Counted from the first letter of the stretch, positions 44,599-55,763 are shown. The stretch is 64,000 bases of DNA from Actinomyces bowdenii (GCF_017592395.1 NZ_JAGFOU010000010.1:1-64000); one strand, 5' to 3'. The notes: generated by a model not told the origin, from the letters alone. Made by a program: numbers and translations.

Positions 44599-45594
44599 GT
44601 GGATGTTGATGCTTTCTCCGCGGCGCACCGCGACCAGTGGGACCGTCTCGACCAGCTCGTGTCCCGCAGGCGCCTCAGTGGTCAGGAGGCCGATGAGCTG
44701 GTCGCGCTCTACCGCTCCTGCGCCCGCCACCTGTCGCGGGTGCGCACCACGGCGCCGGACCCCCAGCTGGCAGCCGATCTGTCCCGCCGCCTGGCCTCGG
44801 CGCGCGGGCGCCTGACCGGCACCCGTGAGCTCAGCCTCGGCGATGCGATGCGCTTCCTCAGCACGACGATGCCGGCGGCCCTCTACCGCATCCGCTGGTG
44901 GACCATCGGGGTGACCATGGCAGAGATCGCGATCGCCGTCATCGTGGGGGTCTGGACGCTGCGCACCCCCGAGGCGATGAGCGCCCTGGGAACCCCCCAG
45001 GAGCTCGAGCAGTACGCCTCGAAGTCCTTCGAGGCCTACTACTCCACCTACGAGGCCCCGGACTTCGCCGCCCAGGTGTGGACCAACAACGCCCGCATCG
45101 CCGCGCTGTGCGTGGCCAGCGGCATCACCGGCGTGCTGCCCCTCTACATCCTGTTCCAGAACGCCGTGCTCCTGGGCAGCGCCGGAGCCGTCATGGCCGA
45201 CCACGGGGCCTTCCCCCAGTTCCTGGCGCTCATCAGCCCGCATGGCCTGCTGGAGCTGACCTGCGTCTTCATCGCGGGCGCCGCCGGGCTGCGACTGTTC
45301 TGGACCCTGCTGGTGCCCGGGCCCCGCTCCCGGGGCGCCGCTCTGGCCGCCGAGGGCCGCGCCCTCATCACCGTGGCCGTCTTCCTCACCGGTGCCCTGG
45401 CCCTGGCCGGTCTCATCGAGGCCTTCGTCACGCCCGCGCCCATGCCGTGGGCCGTGAAGATCACCATCGGGGTCCTGGCCCTGACCGCCCTGTGGGCCTA
45501 CACCCTCCTGCTGGGCAGGCGCGCCGCCGCCCGCGGTCACACCGGGGACCTGGGCGAGGAGGAGGCCGGGTACACCCTGCCCGAGGCCGGCTGA
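44599..45594 (+). CDS. Stage II sporulation protein M-like membrane protein
   Basis: 331 residues from the GTG at 44599, only 14 bp from the RDD start on the other strand. An N-terminal helical part (1-95) is followed by a SpoIIM-type domain of about five membrane segments: RWWTIGVTMAEIAIAVIVGV, NNARIAALCVASGITGVLPL, and LISPHGLLELTCVFIAGAAG with the conserved PHGLLE. The function in non-sporulating actinobacteria is unknown. It belongs to the RDD/DUF58/MoxR neighbourhood and may help assemble that membrane complex. Confidence 0.88.
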   Translation: MDVDAFSAAHRDQWDRLDQLVSRRRLSGQEADELVALYRSCARHLSRVRTTAPDPQLAADLSRRLASARGRLTGTRELSLGDAMRFLSTTMPAALYRIRWWTIGVTMAEIAIAVIVGVWTLRTPEAMSALGTPQELEQYASKSFEAYYSTYEAPDFAAQVWTNNARIAALCVASGITGVLPLYILFQNAVLLGSAGAVMADHGAFPQFLALISPHGLLELTCVFIAGAAGLRLFWTLLVPGPRSRGAALAAEGRALITVAVFLTGALALAGLIEAFVTPAPMPWAVKITIGVLALTALWAYTLLLGRRAAARGHTGDLGEEEAGYTLPEAG

Positions 45595-45626
45595 GCCGAC
45601 GCGGCCGCTGCTTCTCATGGCGCGGC

Positions 45627-46922
45627 TCATAGGCGGCCCGCGGCCTTGAGGTCGAGGTAGGCGTCGGCCAGGGCCGGCGCCAGGAACTGGTCGGGGGCCT
45701 CGACCACCTCCACCCCGCTGCGCCGCAGCCGCTGGCCCACCGCCTCGATATCGGCCAGCTCCTTGTCCGCCGCGGCCGCCACGTACACCGTCTCCGCGTC
45801 CCGCCCCTGACGGCGCAGCTCCTCCAGGGCGGGGTCCGTGGCCGAGGCCAGGACCACCGTGTGCCGCTGGGCCAGGGCGGACAGGCTGCGCAGCATCACC
45901 GGGTCGACGCCGGCAGCACCGTCCATGCCGGTGAGGATGACCACCAGGGCGCGCTGGGAGAGCTGGGACTGGGCCAGGGAGGCCATGAGCGTCCAGTCCG
46001 ACTCGATGAGCCGGGCCTCCACCCCGGCCAGGGAGTCCGCCAGGGCGCTCATGAGCGCGGGCCCCGACTGGCCGCGGACCTGGCCCCGCACCATGCTGTC
46101 CAGGGCCACGACATCGACCCGGTCCCCGGCGTGGGAGGCCAGGGCGCTGAGCAGGAGGGCCGCCTCGATCTGGGAGTCCAGGCGGGGGGCATCGGCCAGG
46201 CGGGCGGCCGCCAGGCGGCCGGTGTCGATGAGGATGAGCACCCGCCGGTCGCGCTCGGGGCGCCAGGTGCGCACCACGACCTCACCGCGGCGCGCCGAGG
46301 AGCGCCAGTCGATGGAGCGCACGTCGTCGCCGACGACGTACTCGCGCAGGGAGTCGAACTCGGTTCCCGCCCCGCGGACCATGACCGCGCTGCGCCCATC
46401 CATCTCGCGCAGGCGGGCCAGCCTGGAGGGCAGGTGGCGCCGGGAGCGGAAGGCCGGAAGGACCCGCAGGACCGCCGGGGCCCAGAGCGAGGCCTGCCGG
46501 CCGGCGATGCCCAGGGGGCCGGCGGAGCGCACGGTGACCGGGCCGGCCTCGCGGTCCCCCCGGCGCCAGGGGGCCAGCCGGGTCCTGTGCCGACGGCGCT
46601 CACCGGCGGGGATGGTCAGGCGGCCGCGGTCGGCGGCGGCTCCGGCACTGGGGGGCCAGGCGTCGCGGAGCACCAGGCGCACGGCGCGGGTGCCGGTGTT
46701 GGTCACGCTCAGCGTGCACGTGGCGGCCTCGCCCAGGCGCACTGCCCGTGAGACGGTCCGCTCGCACTTCAGGACCCGGGGGGAGGGCGCGGCCACGACG
46801 TCGAGGACGATGAGGACCGCCAGGGCCAGGACCCAGAGCATCACCGTGGACGGGCTCGGCGCGAGGAGCACCAGGGGGATGCCGGCCAGCATCACCCACA
46901 CGGCGCGCATGGTCAGGAACAT
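45627..46922 (-). CDS. DUF58 domain protein
   Basis: 431 residues. Two membrane segments at the N-terminus (about 7-43), a beta-rich middle, then the DUF58 signature EFDSLREYVVGDDVRSIDWR (about 195-215) and a von Willebrand-like domain (VLILIDTGRLAAARLAD, ALVVILTGMDGAAGV). DUF58 proteins pair with MoxR ATPases and are thought to act as adaptors for membrane substrates. It is the last gene of the five-gene minus operon (49943 side to 45627). An ATG 12 nt downstream is an alternative start. Confidence 0.88.
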   Translation of the reverse strand: MFLTMRAVWVMLAGIPLVLLAPSPSTVMLWVLALAVLIVLDVVAAPSPRVLKCERTVSRAVRLGEAATCTLSVTNTGTRAVRLVLRDAWPPSAGAAADRGRLTIPAGERRRHRTRLAPWRRGDREAGPVTVRSAGPLGIAGRQASLWAPAVLRVLPAFRSRRHLPSRLARLREMDGRSAVMVRGAGTEFDSLREYVVGDDVRSIDWRSSARRGEVVVRTWRPERDRRVLILIDTGRLAAARLADAPRLDSQIEAALLLSALASHAGDRVDVVALDSMVRGQVRGQSGPALMSALADSLAGVEARLIESDWTLMASLAQSQLSQRALVVILTGMDGAAGVDPVMLRSLSALAQRHTVVLASATDPALEELRRQGRDAETVYVAAAADKELADIEAVGQRLRRSGVEVVEAPDQFLAPALADAYLDLKAAGRL

Positions 46923-46952
46923 GCCGCTCCTTTCACAACGACCCCCTGCGCC

Positions 46953-48027
<1,075 letters not shown>

Positions 48028-48035
<8 letters not shown>

Positions 48036-49257
48036 AGGAGAGAACCTTGCTTTCGAGTCGGTCGAGATTGGCGGCCAGGCCGGCCAGGGACTGGTCGTTG
48101 GCGGGGGCGGGCCCGTACAGGAGCTCGTCGAGGAAGGGGCGCGGCAGACCGGTGGCGGTGGTCAGGGCCTGCAGCAGATCATCCCCGCTGGCCGCGGTGC
48201 CCAGGCCCAGAGCCCGGCCCAGGCGCCTGGCGCTGCCGGTGCGCAGGGCGGTGGCGGCGCGCAGGCGGTCCCCGCCGCGGCGGTAGAGCCGGCCTCGCGC
48301 GATGGTGGTCTCCGTGGACCGCACGACGACGGGCAGCCTCTCGGGGATGATCCTGCCCATGCGGCGGCCCTGGACGATGGCCAGGACGAGGGCCGCGATC
48401 ATGAGGTGGATGAGCAGCAGCGGCAGCCACGGCGGGGTGGAGGGGTCGGACTGGCCGCCGGCCGGGTCCGGTTGGAGGGCCCGGGAGGCATCGAGCCATA
48501 CGAGGGTGTCGTGATGCCCCAGGGATCGGATGCCCAGGGCCGCATGGCCCTCCTGGGCCAGCCGCGCATTGGTCAGGATGCTGGGGTCGGAGATGACCCT
48601 GAGGGTGCCGCCCCCCGGAGTCGGCTCGGTCATGTAGGAGAAGTGGGTCCCATCGACGGCGAAGCAGCCCTGGGCCTGCGGGGCCTGCTCGAGGCCCACC
48701 GAACCCTTGGTCGCTCCGATGGACTGGGCGGCCTGGGCATCGGGGTCCTCGCAATCGGCCTCCAGCGCCTCGGGCGAGGACGCGCCGGCGGTCCGGGCCC
48801 GGGTCAGCCCGCTGAGATCCTCGTAGAGCGCCCCGACCACGACGATATCGCCCCCCGAGTCGGCCAGGGCCTCGCGCTGGGGGGCGGTGAGGTACGAGGG
48901 CCGGACCACGGCCACGGTGCCCCCCTGCCGGGCTGCGTAGATCGCATCCTCGACGGTGGTGGCCTGGGAGACCCCGATGCCCTCCTGGCGCAGGAGCTCT
49001 GCCAGCGCCATCGTGCCGTCATCCTTGGGATTGTCGATGGCCAGGGGGATCGAGGAGGTCTGCGGGCGCGCCCACATCGTGGCCAGCGTGACTGCCAGGA
49101 GGAGGAGCAGGGCCAGGACCAGGGGCCGCCAGCGCCGCAGCCTGGCCGTCAGGGGCTCGTCGATGACCCGGCCCGCGCCTGTGCCGGCACCCGGGTCCGC
49201 CGATGCGGGCCGGCGCGCTGCGGACTGCGGGGGGGCCGCCGCCCGGGGGGCGCTCAT
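48028..49257 (-). CDS. DUF4350 membrane protein
   Basis: 409 residues. Membrane segment at about 44-63 (RPLVLALLLLLAVTLATMWA), DUF4350 core with PLAIDNPKDDGTMALAELLR and GGTVAVVRPSYLTAPQREAL, a second segment at about 276-297 (LPLLLIHLMIAALVLAIVQG), then a cytoplasmic helical tail. It resembles the GldG/ABC-type extracytoplasmic domain and is a fixed member of the MoxR cluster. The precise role is unknown. It overlaps DUF4129 upstream (ATGA) and moxR downstream. Confidence 0.85.
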
Positions 49258-49940
49258 GGGGCGGACTCCGCCAGCGCCGGGGCCGCAGTGGCCCTAGCGC
49301 GCGGGGCCCGCGCGCCGGTGACGTCCCGGGCCAGGCCCCGCATCCACTCGTCCTGCTGCGAGGAGGGCTCCACCCGGCCGTAGCGCACGGCGTCGAACAG
49401 CTCGGCGCCCTGGCCCAGGCGGGTGATGATCTCACAGTCCCCCAGGGACCGGGCGGCCAGGGGCACCGACTCGTCGGCGGTCATGCCCGGGTACTCCTCG
49501 ATGAGGCCGCGCTCGTCGAGGGAGCGGATGATGGCGCGGAAGCGCTCGACGACCGCGGTGGCGAAATCGGCCCGGGAGGCGGCCGCATCCGCGGCCCGGG
49601 TCAGGTCCGCGGAATCCCGGTCATCGCCGAAGAGCGCATCGCCCTGCGTGCCGGCCTTCGCGGGCAGCGTGATCCGGCGCGCCAGCCTGAGGATGAGCAC
49701 CAGGGCGGCGATGATCAGGGCCGCGCACAGGACCATGATGGCCGTGGAGACCCAGGGCGGGGCCCCGGCCACCAGCTGGCCGTCCTCCAGGAGGCTGCGC
49801 AGCCAGGCCCACAGGCGGGCGAGCAGCCCCTCGCGCTGATCGTAGATGGGGCGGGACAGCTCGATCTCGGCGGCCTGGCGGGCCTCATCGGCCTGCGGCG
49901 TGGCGGGCGCCTCGATGCGGGGCAGAAGGGATCCCAGCAC
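49254..49940 (-). CDS. DUF4129 membrane protein
   Basis: 228 residues. One membrane segment (about 64-86, STAIMVLCAALIIAALVLIL) and the DUF4129 pattern DFATAVVERFRAIIRSLDER followed by GLIEEYPGMTADE. The family often accompanies MoxR/DUF58 and transglutaminase-like proteins. The C-terminus is unusually Arg/Ala-rich. It starts 2 nt from the stop of the upstream membrane protein gene, within the same operon. Confidence 0.87.
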   Translation of the reverse strand: MLGSLLPRIEAPATPQADEARQAAEIELSRPIYDQREGLLARLWAWLRSLLEDGQLVAGAPPWVSTAIMVLCAALIIAALVLILRLARRITLPAKAGTQGDALFGDDRDSADLTRAADAAASRADFATAVVERFRAIIRSLDERGLIEEYPGMTADESVPLAARSLGDCEIITRLGQGAELFDAVRYGRVEPSSQQDEWMRGLARDVTGARAPRARATAAPALAESAP

Positions 49941-49942
49941 GG

Positions 49943-51163
49943 TCAGACCCCGGCCGCCCTGCGCAGCTCGATGTCCAGGCCCTCGGAGCGCATGCGCACA
50001 TCGGTGTACTGCAGGGCGATGACGGCGGCATCGAAGGGCTGGATGAGGGCGGCCACCAGCATCCCCAGGAAGGTGGACAGGGTGGCGGAGACCTGGGCGG
50101 CCAGGATCGGATCGGAGCTCAGGGCGATGGCGGTGAGGAACCCTGCCAGCGCTCCTACGGGGGCTGAGATGAAATAGGAGGCGAAGCTGATGATGAGCAA
50201 CGAGACTATGCGGATGCCAGCGGTGCGCCAGAAGTGGCCCCGGGTCAGGGCCCAGGAGCGCCGGATGCCCTCCATGATGCCCACATGCTCCAGGATGAGG
50301 GCCGCGGGAGCCAGGCAGAACTTGAAGTACAGGGTCATGGAGACGAGCGCTGCCACAACGATGCCGAGGAAGCCCAGGATGAGCGCGGCACCGGCCCCGG
50401 CGGGGCCGGTGCTGTCATCGGTGATGACCAGGACCGCGGGGATCATCGCGAGTGCCGTGATGACTACTAGGACCCCGCTGGTGATGAGCGTGGTGAGCAC
50501 CGCCTGGCCGATGAGTGCCCACAGGCGCCCCTTGGTCCGCTCCCACACCTCCCCGGGAGTCGCCAGCCTGCCCAGGATGGTGCGGGAGACGGTGACGATG
50601 AGCAGGCCCGTGAGGATGGCCGTGGCCAGGGTGGAGAGCACTCCGATGACCCCGTACTGGGTGAGCAGGCCGAGCATGAAGTCCTCCGCGACAGCGGCCG
50701 TCTCCTCCTCGCTGGCCGCATTGAAGGAGGGGTCGAACAGGGACGCGTAGTCCCGGCTGCCCAGGAACCAGAAGATGATCGCCGAGATGGCCCCGGTGAT
50801 GGACATGACGACCAGGGCGGGGACGAACATGGCGCGGGGGTTGGCGCGCAGCGACTCGAAGGCGCCCCCGAGGATCTCGCCGAAGGCCAGGGGGCGCAGG
50901 GGGATGATGCCGGGGCGCGGGGCTCCGAGCATGCCGGCACCGTAGGGCGCCCCGCCGTAGGGGCCGCTGCCGTAGGGCGGGCCGCTGGGGGCGCTGTAGC
51001 CCTGATAGCCGCCCTGGGGGTAGCCGGGCTGCCCGACGGGGGCGGTGCCGTAGTCGCCGTAGCGGGGGCTCCCGTCCTGCTGCCCGCCGGGGCTCTGGGG
51101 AGGCTGGGGATAGGGCGGGTTGGAGCTGGGCGGCTCCCAGCCGGGGAGGTGCGTGCTGCTCAT
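49943..51163 (-). CDS. Multi-pass membrane protein, glycerophosphoryl diester phosphodiesterase membrane-domain type
   Basis: 406 residues from the ATG at 51163 (an upstream ATG at 51202 gives an atypical lead). The first 95 residues are Pro/Gly/Tyr-rich (PYGSGPYGGAPYGAG). Six to seven membrane segments follow, with PLAFGEILGGAFESLRANPR and a late GIMEGIRRSWALTRGHFWRT, which are typical of this membrane domain family. No catalytic phosphodiesterase domain is attached. It is the first gene of the MoxR-cluster operon and divergent from mtrA. Confidence 0.8.
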   Translation of the reverse strand: MSSTHLPGWEPPSSNPPYPQPPQSPGGQQDGSPRYGDYGTAPVGQPGYPQGGYQGYSAPSGPPYGSGPYGGAPYGAGMLGAPRPGIIPLRPLAFGEILGGAFESLRANPRAMFVPALVVMSITGAISAIIFWFLGSRDYASLFDPSFNAASEEETAAVAEDFMLGLLTQYGVIGVLSTLATAILTGLLIVTVSRTILGRLATPGEVWERTKGRLWALIGQAVLTTLITSGVLVVITALAMIPAVLVITDDSTGPAGAGAALILGFLGIVVAALVSMTLYFKFCLAPAALILEHVGIMEGIRRSWALTRGHFWRTAGIRIVSLLIISFASYFISAPVGALAGFLTAIALSSDPILAAQVSATLSTFLGMLVAALIQPFDAAVIALQYTDVRMRSEGLDIELRRAAGV

Positions 51164-51397
51164 GCGACCATCGTGGCACGGCGGTCGGGCTCGCTCCTCC
51201 ATCTGGGGGAGGAGAGTCCGGGGCGGGGGAAGGGGCGAGCAACGTGATCATTCCCACTATTCAGGCGTTTCTCAGGTAGTCTGAGGGCAGCGTTGAGGGG
51301 ACTGCGGGATGGTTTCAACGGTTCTGTGAAATATCCCAGCGCCACCCCGGGCGGTCGCCTCGCCCGCAACGGCCGCTGCTCGTGTCAGGATAAGCCC

Positions 51398-52078
51398 ATG
51401 AGCACGCGCATTCTGGTAGTTGACGACGATGCCTCCCTCGCTGAGATGATCGGCATCATGCTGGAGTCGGAAAACTACACCCCTGCACTTTGTCACGATG
51501 GGGCCCAGGCTCTCGAGACATTCCACGAGGTCACCCCCGACCTGGTCCTGCTGGACCTCATGCTCCCGGGCATGGACGGCGTCGAGATCTGCAAGCTGAT
51601 CAGGGCGGAGTCGGATGTCCCCATCATCATGCTGACCGCCCGCACCGACACCCAGGACGTCGTCGCGGGCCTGGAGGCGGGCGCCGATGACTACGTCACC
51701 AAGCCCTTCAAGTCCAAGGAGCTCCTCGCCCGTGTCTCGACCCGGCTGCGCCGCACCAACCCCGGCGCCGCCGAGCACGTGCGGGCCGGCGACCTGGACA
51801 TCGACGTGGCCGGCCACCAGGTCAAGCGCGGGGATACCGCCATCTCCCTGACCCCCCTGGAGTTCGAGCTGCTGGTCACCCTGGCCCGATCCCCCTGGAA
51901 GGTCTTCACCCGTGAGGAGCTGCTCAGTCAGGTGTGGGGCTATCAGCACCCCGCCGACACCCGTCTGGTCAACGTCCACGTCCAGCGCCTGCGCGCCAAG
52001 ATCGAGAAGGACCCCGAGCGCCCGACCATCGTGGTCACTGTGCGCGGTGTGGGGTACCGGGTCGGCGAGACCTCGTGA
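51398..52078 (+). CDS. mtrA: Response regulator MtrA
   Basis: 226 residues. The ATG at 51398 gives the family start MSTRILVVDDDASLAEMIGI. Receiver domain with acidic pair at 9-11, phospho-acceptor Asp53 (VLLDLMLPGMDG) and the Lys of YVTKPFKSKELLARV. The OmpR-type winged helix begins near 135 (SLTPLEFELLVTLARSPWKV, ADTRLVNVHVQRLRAKIEK). MtrA controls cell-wall and division genes in actinobacteria. It is followed by mtrB and lpqB, the conserved order. Confidence 0.95.
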   Translation: MSTRILVVDDDASLAEMIGIMLESENYTPALCHDGAQALETFHEVTPDLVLLDLMLPGMDGVEICKLIRAESDVPIIMLTARTDTQDVVAGLEAGADDYVTKPFKSKELLARVSTRLRRTNPGAAEHVRAGDLDIDVAGHQVKRGDTAISLTPLEFELLVTLARSPWKVFTREELLSQVWGYQHPADTRLVNVHVQRLRAKIEKDPERPTIVVTVRGVGYRVGETS

Positions 52079-52109
52079 GACCGGGCGCTGAGCGCGCCCC
52101 GTCCCGGTC

Positions 52110-53984
52110 GTGATGAGTCCGACGCGAATCCCGGTGGGAGCCACCCAGGAGCGCCTGGCACGGGCGATGCCAGGCTTCCTGCGTCGCAGCCTGGAGCTGC
52201 GCATGGTCTTCGCCGCCACTGCGATCGGGCTGCTGCTCATCGCCCTGCTGCTCACCTTCGTCACCGACCGCATCCGCTCGGAGGTCTTCGAGGACCAGAG
52301 GGACGCGATCCTGGTGGATGCCCGCCAGCGCGTGTCCGTGGCCCAGGCCGAGTTCGACTCCACCACCGCCGTGGCCACGGTCGATGAGGTCAACGCCGAG
52401 GTCCAGGACCAGGTCAACTCCATCAAGGACTCCATCTCCGCCTCCGGTGGTATCGGCGTCATCATGGAGCGCAGCCGCAACGAGACCTCGGCGACGGTGG
52501 CCAACGACCTGAAGTCGGACACCAATCTCACCTACCTCATCTCCGACGAGCTGCGCCACCGGGTGGGCACCGGGGAGTCGGGCCGCCAGTACTGGCAGTC
52601 CGCCCAGGTGCCCAACAAGGACGGCGGCGTGGATCCGGGCCTCGTCGTCGGCTCGCGCGTCAGCCTGCCCATGGCCGGGGAGTACGAGCTCTACCTGGTC
52701 TACAGCCTGGCCGCCGAGCAGCGCATCGTCTCCCTGGCCTCCCGCAACATCACCATCGGCGGCCTGGGATTCCTGGCCATGCTCATCCTCATGGTCTGGG
52801 CCATCACCCGCTGGGTCCTCAGCCCCGTGCGGCACACCGCCCGGGCCGCCGAGCGCCTGGCCTCCGGGGAGCTGGCCGAGCGGCTCAACGCCCAGGGCGA
52901 GGATGAGATCTCCACCCTGGCCCAGTCCTTCAACCATATGGCCGCCTCCTTGGAGGACCAGATCGAGCGCCTGGAATCGCTCTCGAAGGTCCAGCGCCTC
53001 TTCGTCTCCGACGTCTCCCACGAGCTGCGCACCCCCCTGGCCTCCATCCGCCTGGCCACCGAGCAGATCGAGGACGCCCGCGAGGAGATCGCCGATCCCT
53101 TCGCCCTGCGCAGCATCGACGTGCTGTCCAACTCCGTGGACCGCTTCGAGAAGATGCTCACCGACCTGCTCGACATCTCCCGCATCGACTCCGGCAACGT
53201 CAAGCTGCGCCTGGAGGAGGTCGATCTGGCCGAGGTCATCGACACGGTCATCGAGACCACCATGTTCCACTTCAAGGCCACCGGCACGCCGCTGCGCCTC
53301 CACCTGCCTCAGGAGCCCGCCACCGCCGAGGTGGATGTCACCAGGGTGGAGCGGATCATCCGCAACCTGGTGGTCAACGCCCTGGAGCACGGCGAGGGCA
53401 AGCCCCTGGACCTGGCCCTGGCCGTCGACGCCGATGCCGTGGCGGTGCGCGTGCGCGACCACGGCATCGGAATGAGCCCGGATGTGGTGGCCAAGGTCTT
53501 CGACCGCTTCTACCGGGCCGACCCCTCGCGCCAGCGCAGCCTGGGGGGCACCGGCCTGGGCCTGTCGATCTCCATGGAGGACGCCATCCTCCACGGCGGC
53601 AGGCTCGCCGCATGGGGGTGGCCGGCCGACGGCGCCGCCTTCCTCCTGGTGCTCCCGCGCCGCCAGGGGCCCGACGGATCGCCCGGGCGCCTGAGCGGCG
53701 CCGGGCCGCTGGACCTGGTGCCCGAGGACGCTCCGGTGGTCGCGCGCGTGGGGGCCGCGGGATCCCGCGACGAGCACGAGACCGGCTCACTGGTCAGCCC
53801 GCTGGGCCCGGCCCCGGCCACGCGCCGGGCCCGTCAGAGCGTCGTCCTGGGGGACATCCCCATGGCCGGGGAGGCCCTCCCCCATGCGACCACCACCGAG
53901 GAGGGGCGCGTCGTCGTCGTCCTGCCGGGCCAGGAGCCCTCCGCGCGGACCCCCGCGGAGGCCGATGAGGAGGAGCGCCGATGA
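52110..53984 (+). CDS. mtrB: Sensor histidine kinase MtrB
   Basis: 624 residues (GTG at 52110 followed at once by ATG 52113; either may be used). First membrane segment at about 31-50, extracytoplasmic sensor to about 208, second membrane segment about 210-232, HAMP, then the H box VSDVSHELRTPLASIRLATE, N box RNLVVNALEHGEG and G boxes DHGIGMSPDVVAKVFDRFYR and GGTGLGLSISMEDAILHGG. The last 110 residues are a disordered acidic tail with no known role. The end overlaps lpqB. Confidence 0.95.
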   Translation: MMSPTRIPVGATQERLARAMPGFLRRSLELRMVFAATAIGLLLIALLLTFVTDRIRSEVFEDQRDAILVDARQRVSVAQAEFDSTTAVATVDEVNAEVQDQVNSIKDSISASGGIGVIMERSRNETSATVANDLKSDTNLTYLISDELRHRVGTGESGRQYWQSAQVPNKDGGVDPGLVVGSRVSLPMAGEYELYLVYSLAAEQRIVSLASRNITIGGLGFLAMLILMVWAITRWVLSPVRHTARAAERLASGELAERLNAQGEDEISTLAQSFNHMAASLEDQIERLESLSKVQRLFVSDVSHELRTPLASIRLATEQIEDAREEIADPFALRSIDVLSNSVDRFEKMLTDLLDISRIDSGNVKLRLEEVDLAEVIDTVIETTMFHFKATGTPLRLHLPQEPATAEVDVTRVERIIRNLVVNALEHGEGKPLDLALAVDADAVAVRVRDHGIGMSPDVVAKVFDRFYRADPSRQRSLGGTGLGLSISMEDAILHGGRLAAWGWPADGAAFLLVLPRRQGPDGSPGRLSGAGPLDLVPEDAPVVARVGAAGSRDEHETGSLVSPLGPAPATRRARQSVVLGDIPMAGEALPHATTTEEGRVVVVLPGQEPSARTPAEADEEERR

Positions 53985-55762
53985 GCCGGTCGACTGATCC
54001 GCGCGGCCAGCGCGCCCGTGCGGCCGCCACGGGAGCCGGCCCCGGCCCGCAGAGCGCCGTGAGGGCCGGCGCGGGCGGCGTGTCCCGGCGCGGGCTGCTG
54101 GGCCTGGCCGGCTCGGCCGCGGCCCTGGTGTCGGGCTGCACCGCCCTGCCCTCCTCGGGCGAGGTCCAGGAGTCCAATGTCGTGGTCACCGATACCAACG
54201 CGCTCATCGAGACCGCCCCCGGCCCGGTGGCCGACGCCAGCCCCGAGGAGATCGTGCGGGGCTTCCTCAGGGCAGTCAACGCCGGGTTCTCCGACGGATT
54301 CGACACCGCCCGCCAGTTCCTCACCGGCGAGGCCGCCGAGCACTGGAGGCCACTGGAGGCGGTCCAGGTCTACTCCAGCTCCACCGAGCCGCAGATCTCC
54401 GTGGCCGCCGACGGCTCCATCATGGTCTCCTTCGGCACCCTGGGGCGGCTGAGCGCCGACGGCGTCTTCGCCCCCGCCGTTCAGGACGCCATCTACGAGA
54501 CCTCCTTCTCCCTGGTGGCCCTCACCGCGGGGCAGTGGCGGATCGCCGGGCTGGAGTCCGGCATCCTGCTGCCCTTCAACCGGATGAGCAAGAACTTCGC
54601 GGTCCACGCCCTGCACTTCCTGACCAGGGATCACGCCCGCTTCATCCCCGAGCTGCGCTGGTACCCGCGCGATCCCGCGGGACTGGCGCGCTCCCTGGTG
54701 GCCGGGCTGATCGCCGGCCCCTCCGCCTGGTTGGCCCCGGGCACCGACGCGCTCCTGCCCGGCGGCGCCGCCCTCAGCGGCGAGGGCGTGGTCCTCCAGG
54801 ATGACAGGGCCCTCGTCCTGCTCAACAGCCAGGCCAACCCGGGGGACCGGGACAGCCGGGCCCTGGTGGCCGCCCAGATCCAGCAGACCCTCAGTCAGAT
54901 CAGCGGCATCACCCGCGTCGAGGTCCGCGCCGGCTCGGTGGAGCTGGGCCCGGCCGCGAGCCTGCCCTCGCTGTCGCCCGATATCGGCGGCGTGGTGGGG
55001 ATGGTCGAGGGCGGAGTCGTGCGGGGCACGGGGACCACGCGCTCCACCCTGGCCACTGCCCAGGCCCTGGGGACCACTGAGGCCGGCTCCCCGGTCCTGG
55101 CTGCGGATGGGAGCGTGTACGTGCTGTCGGCCTCCAGCCTCCTGCGACTGCCCCAGGGCAGCTCGGCCGCCAGCGTCATCCTGTCGGTGGGGGATCCCGC
55201 CGCCGGCGCCGGCGGCCTGAAGGCGCCGATCGCCGACCGCCACGGCTGGGTCTGGCTGCTGGCCGAGGGCCAGTTGGCCGCGGTCAACGCCTCGGGCCAG
55301 CGCGTGGACCCGCGGGCGTCGTGGTTCGAGGGCGACAGCGTGGAGGCCTTCGACCTGTCGGTGGAGTCCGAGCGCCTGGCCGTGCGCCTGGCCTCCGGCG
55401 CGGTCGTGCTGGCCGTGGTGCTGCGCGACGGCAACGGCCAGCCCACCGGGATCGGGCCCGGCCACGACCTGCCGCGGGCCGGCGGCGCCGGTGCCTCGGG
55501 GATCTCCTGGTGCACGGCGACCTCCGTGGGCACGCTGGTCCAGCCCGAGGAGGCCGACGGGCTGCCCGAGGTGCGCATGGTGCAGGCCGGTGGGCCGGTG
55601 ACCACCATGATCGGGGTGCGCTCGGCCCACAGCGTCATCGCCGACCGCTCCGAGGAGATGATCCTGCTCAACGACGACAAGGGGCAGACCTGGCAGCGCC
55701 GGGGCGCCACCTGGCGGGTGCTGACCGACGAGGTCACCGACCTGTCCTTCCCCCTGCCCTGA
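53981..55762 (+). CDS. lpqB: Lipoprotein LpqB
   Basis: 593 residues; ATGA overlap with mtrB. The signal peptide has twin arginines and a lipobox: SRRGLLGLAGSAAALVSGCT (about 35-54), so Tat-dependent lipoprotein export is likely. The mature part has the GerMN-like region (VVLQDDRALVLLNSQANPGD, ALVAAQIQQTLSQISGITRV) and a C-terminal beta-propeller-like LpqB domain (VLAADGSVYVLSASSLLRLP). In mycobacteria LpqB binds the MtrB sensor domain and modulates signalling. It ends 2 nt before a large palindrome. Confidence 0.94.
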   Translation: MSRSTDPRGQRARAAATGAGPGPQSAVRAGAGGVSRRGLLGLAGSAAALVSGCTALPSSGEVQESNVVVTDTNALIETAPGPVADASPEEIVRGFLRAVNAGFSDGFDTARQFLTGEAAEHWRPLEAVQVYSSSTEPQISVAADGSIMVSFGTLGRLSADGVFAPAVQDAIYETSFSLVALTAGQWRIAGLESGILLPFNRMSKNFAVHALHFLTRDHARFIPELRWYPRDPAGLARSLVAGLIAGPSAWLAPGTDALLPGGAALSGEGVVLQDDRALVLLNSQANPGDRDSRALVAAQIQQTLSQISGITRVEVRAGSVELGPAASLPSLSPDIGGVVGMVEGGVVRGTGTTRSTLATAQALGTTEAGSPVLAADGSVYVLSASSLLRLPQGSSAASVILSVGDPAAGAGGLKAPIADRHGWVWLLAEGQLAAVNASGQRVDPRASWFEGDSVEAFDLSVESERLAVRLASGAVVLAVVLRDGNGQPTGIGPGHDLPRAGGAGASGISWCTATSVGTLVQPEEADGLPEVRMVQAGGPVTTMIGVRSAHSVIADRSEEMILLNDDKGQTWQRRGATWRVLTDEVTDLSFPLP

Positions 55763-55763
55763 A

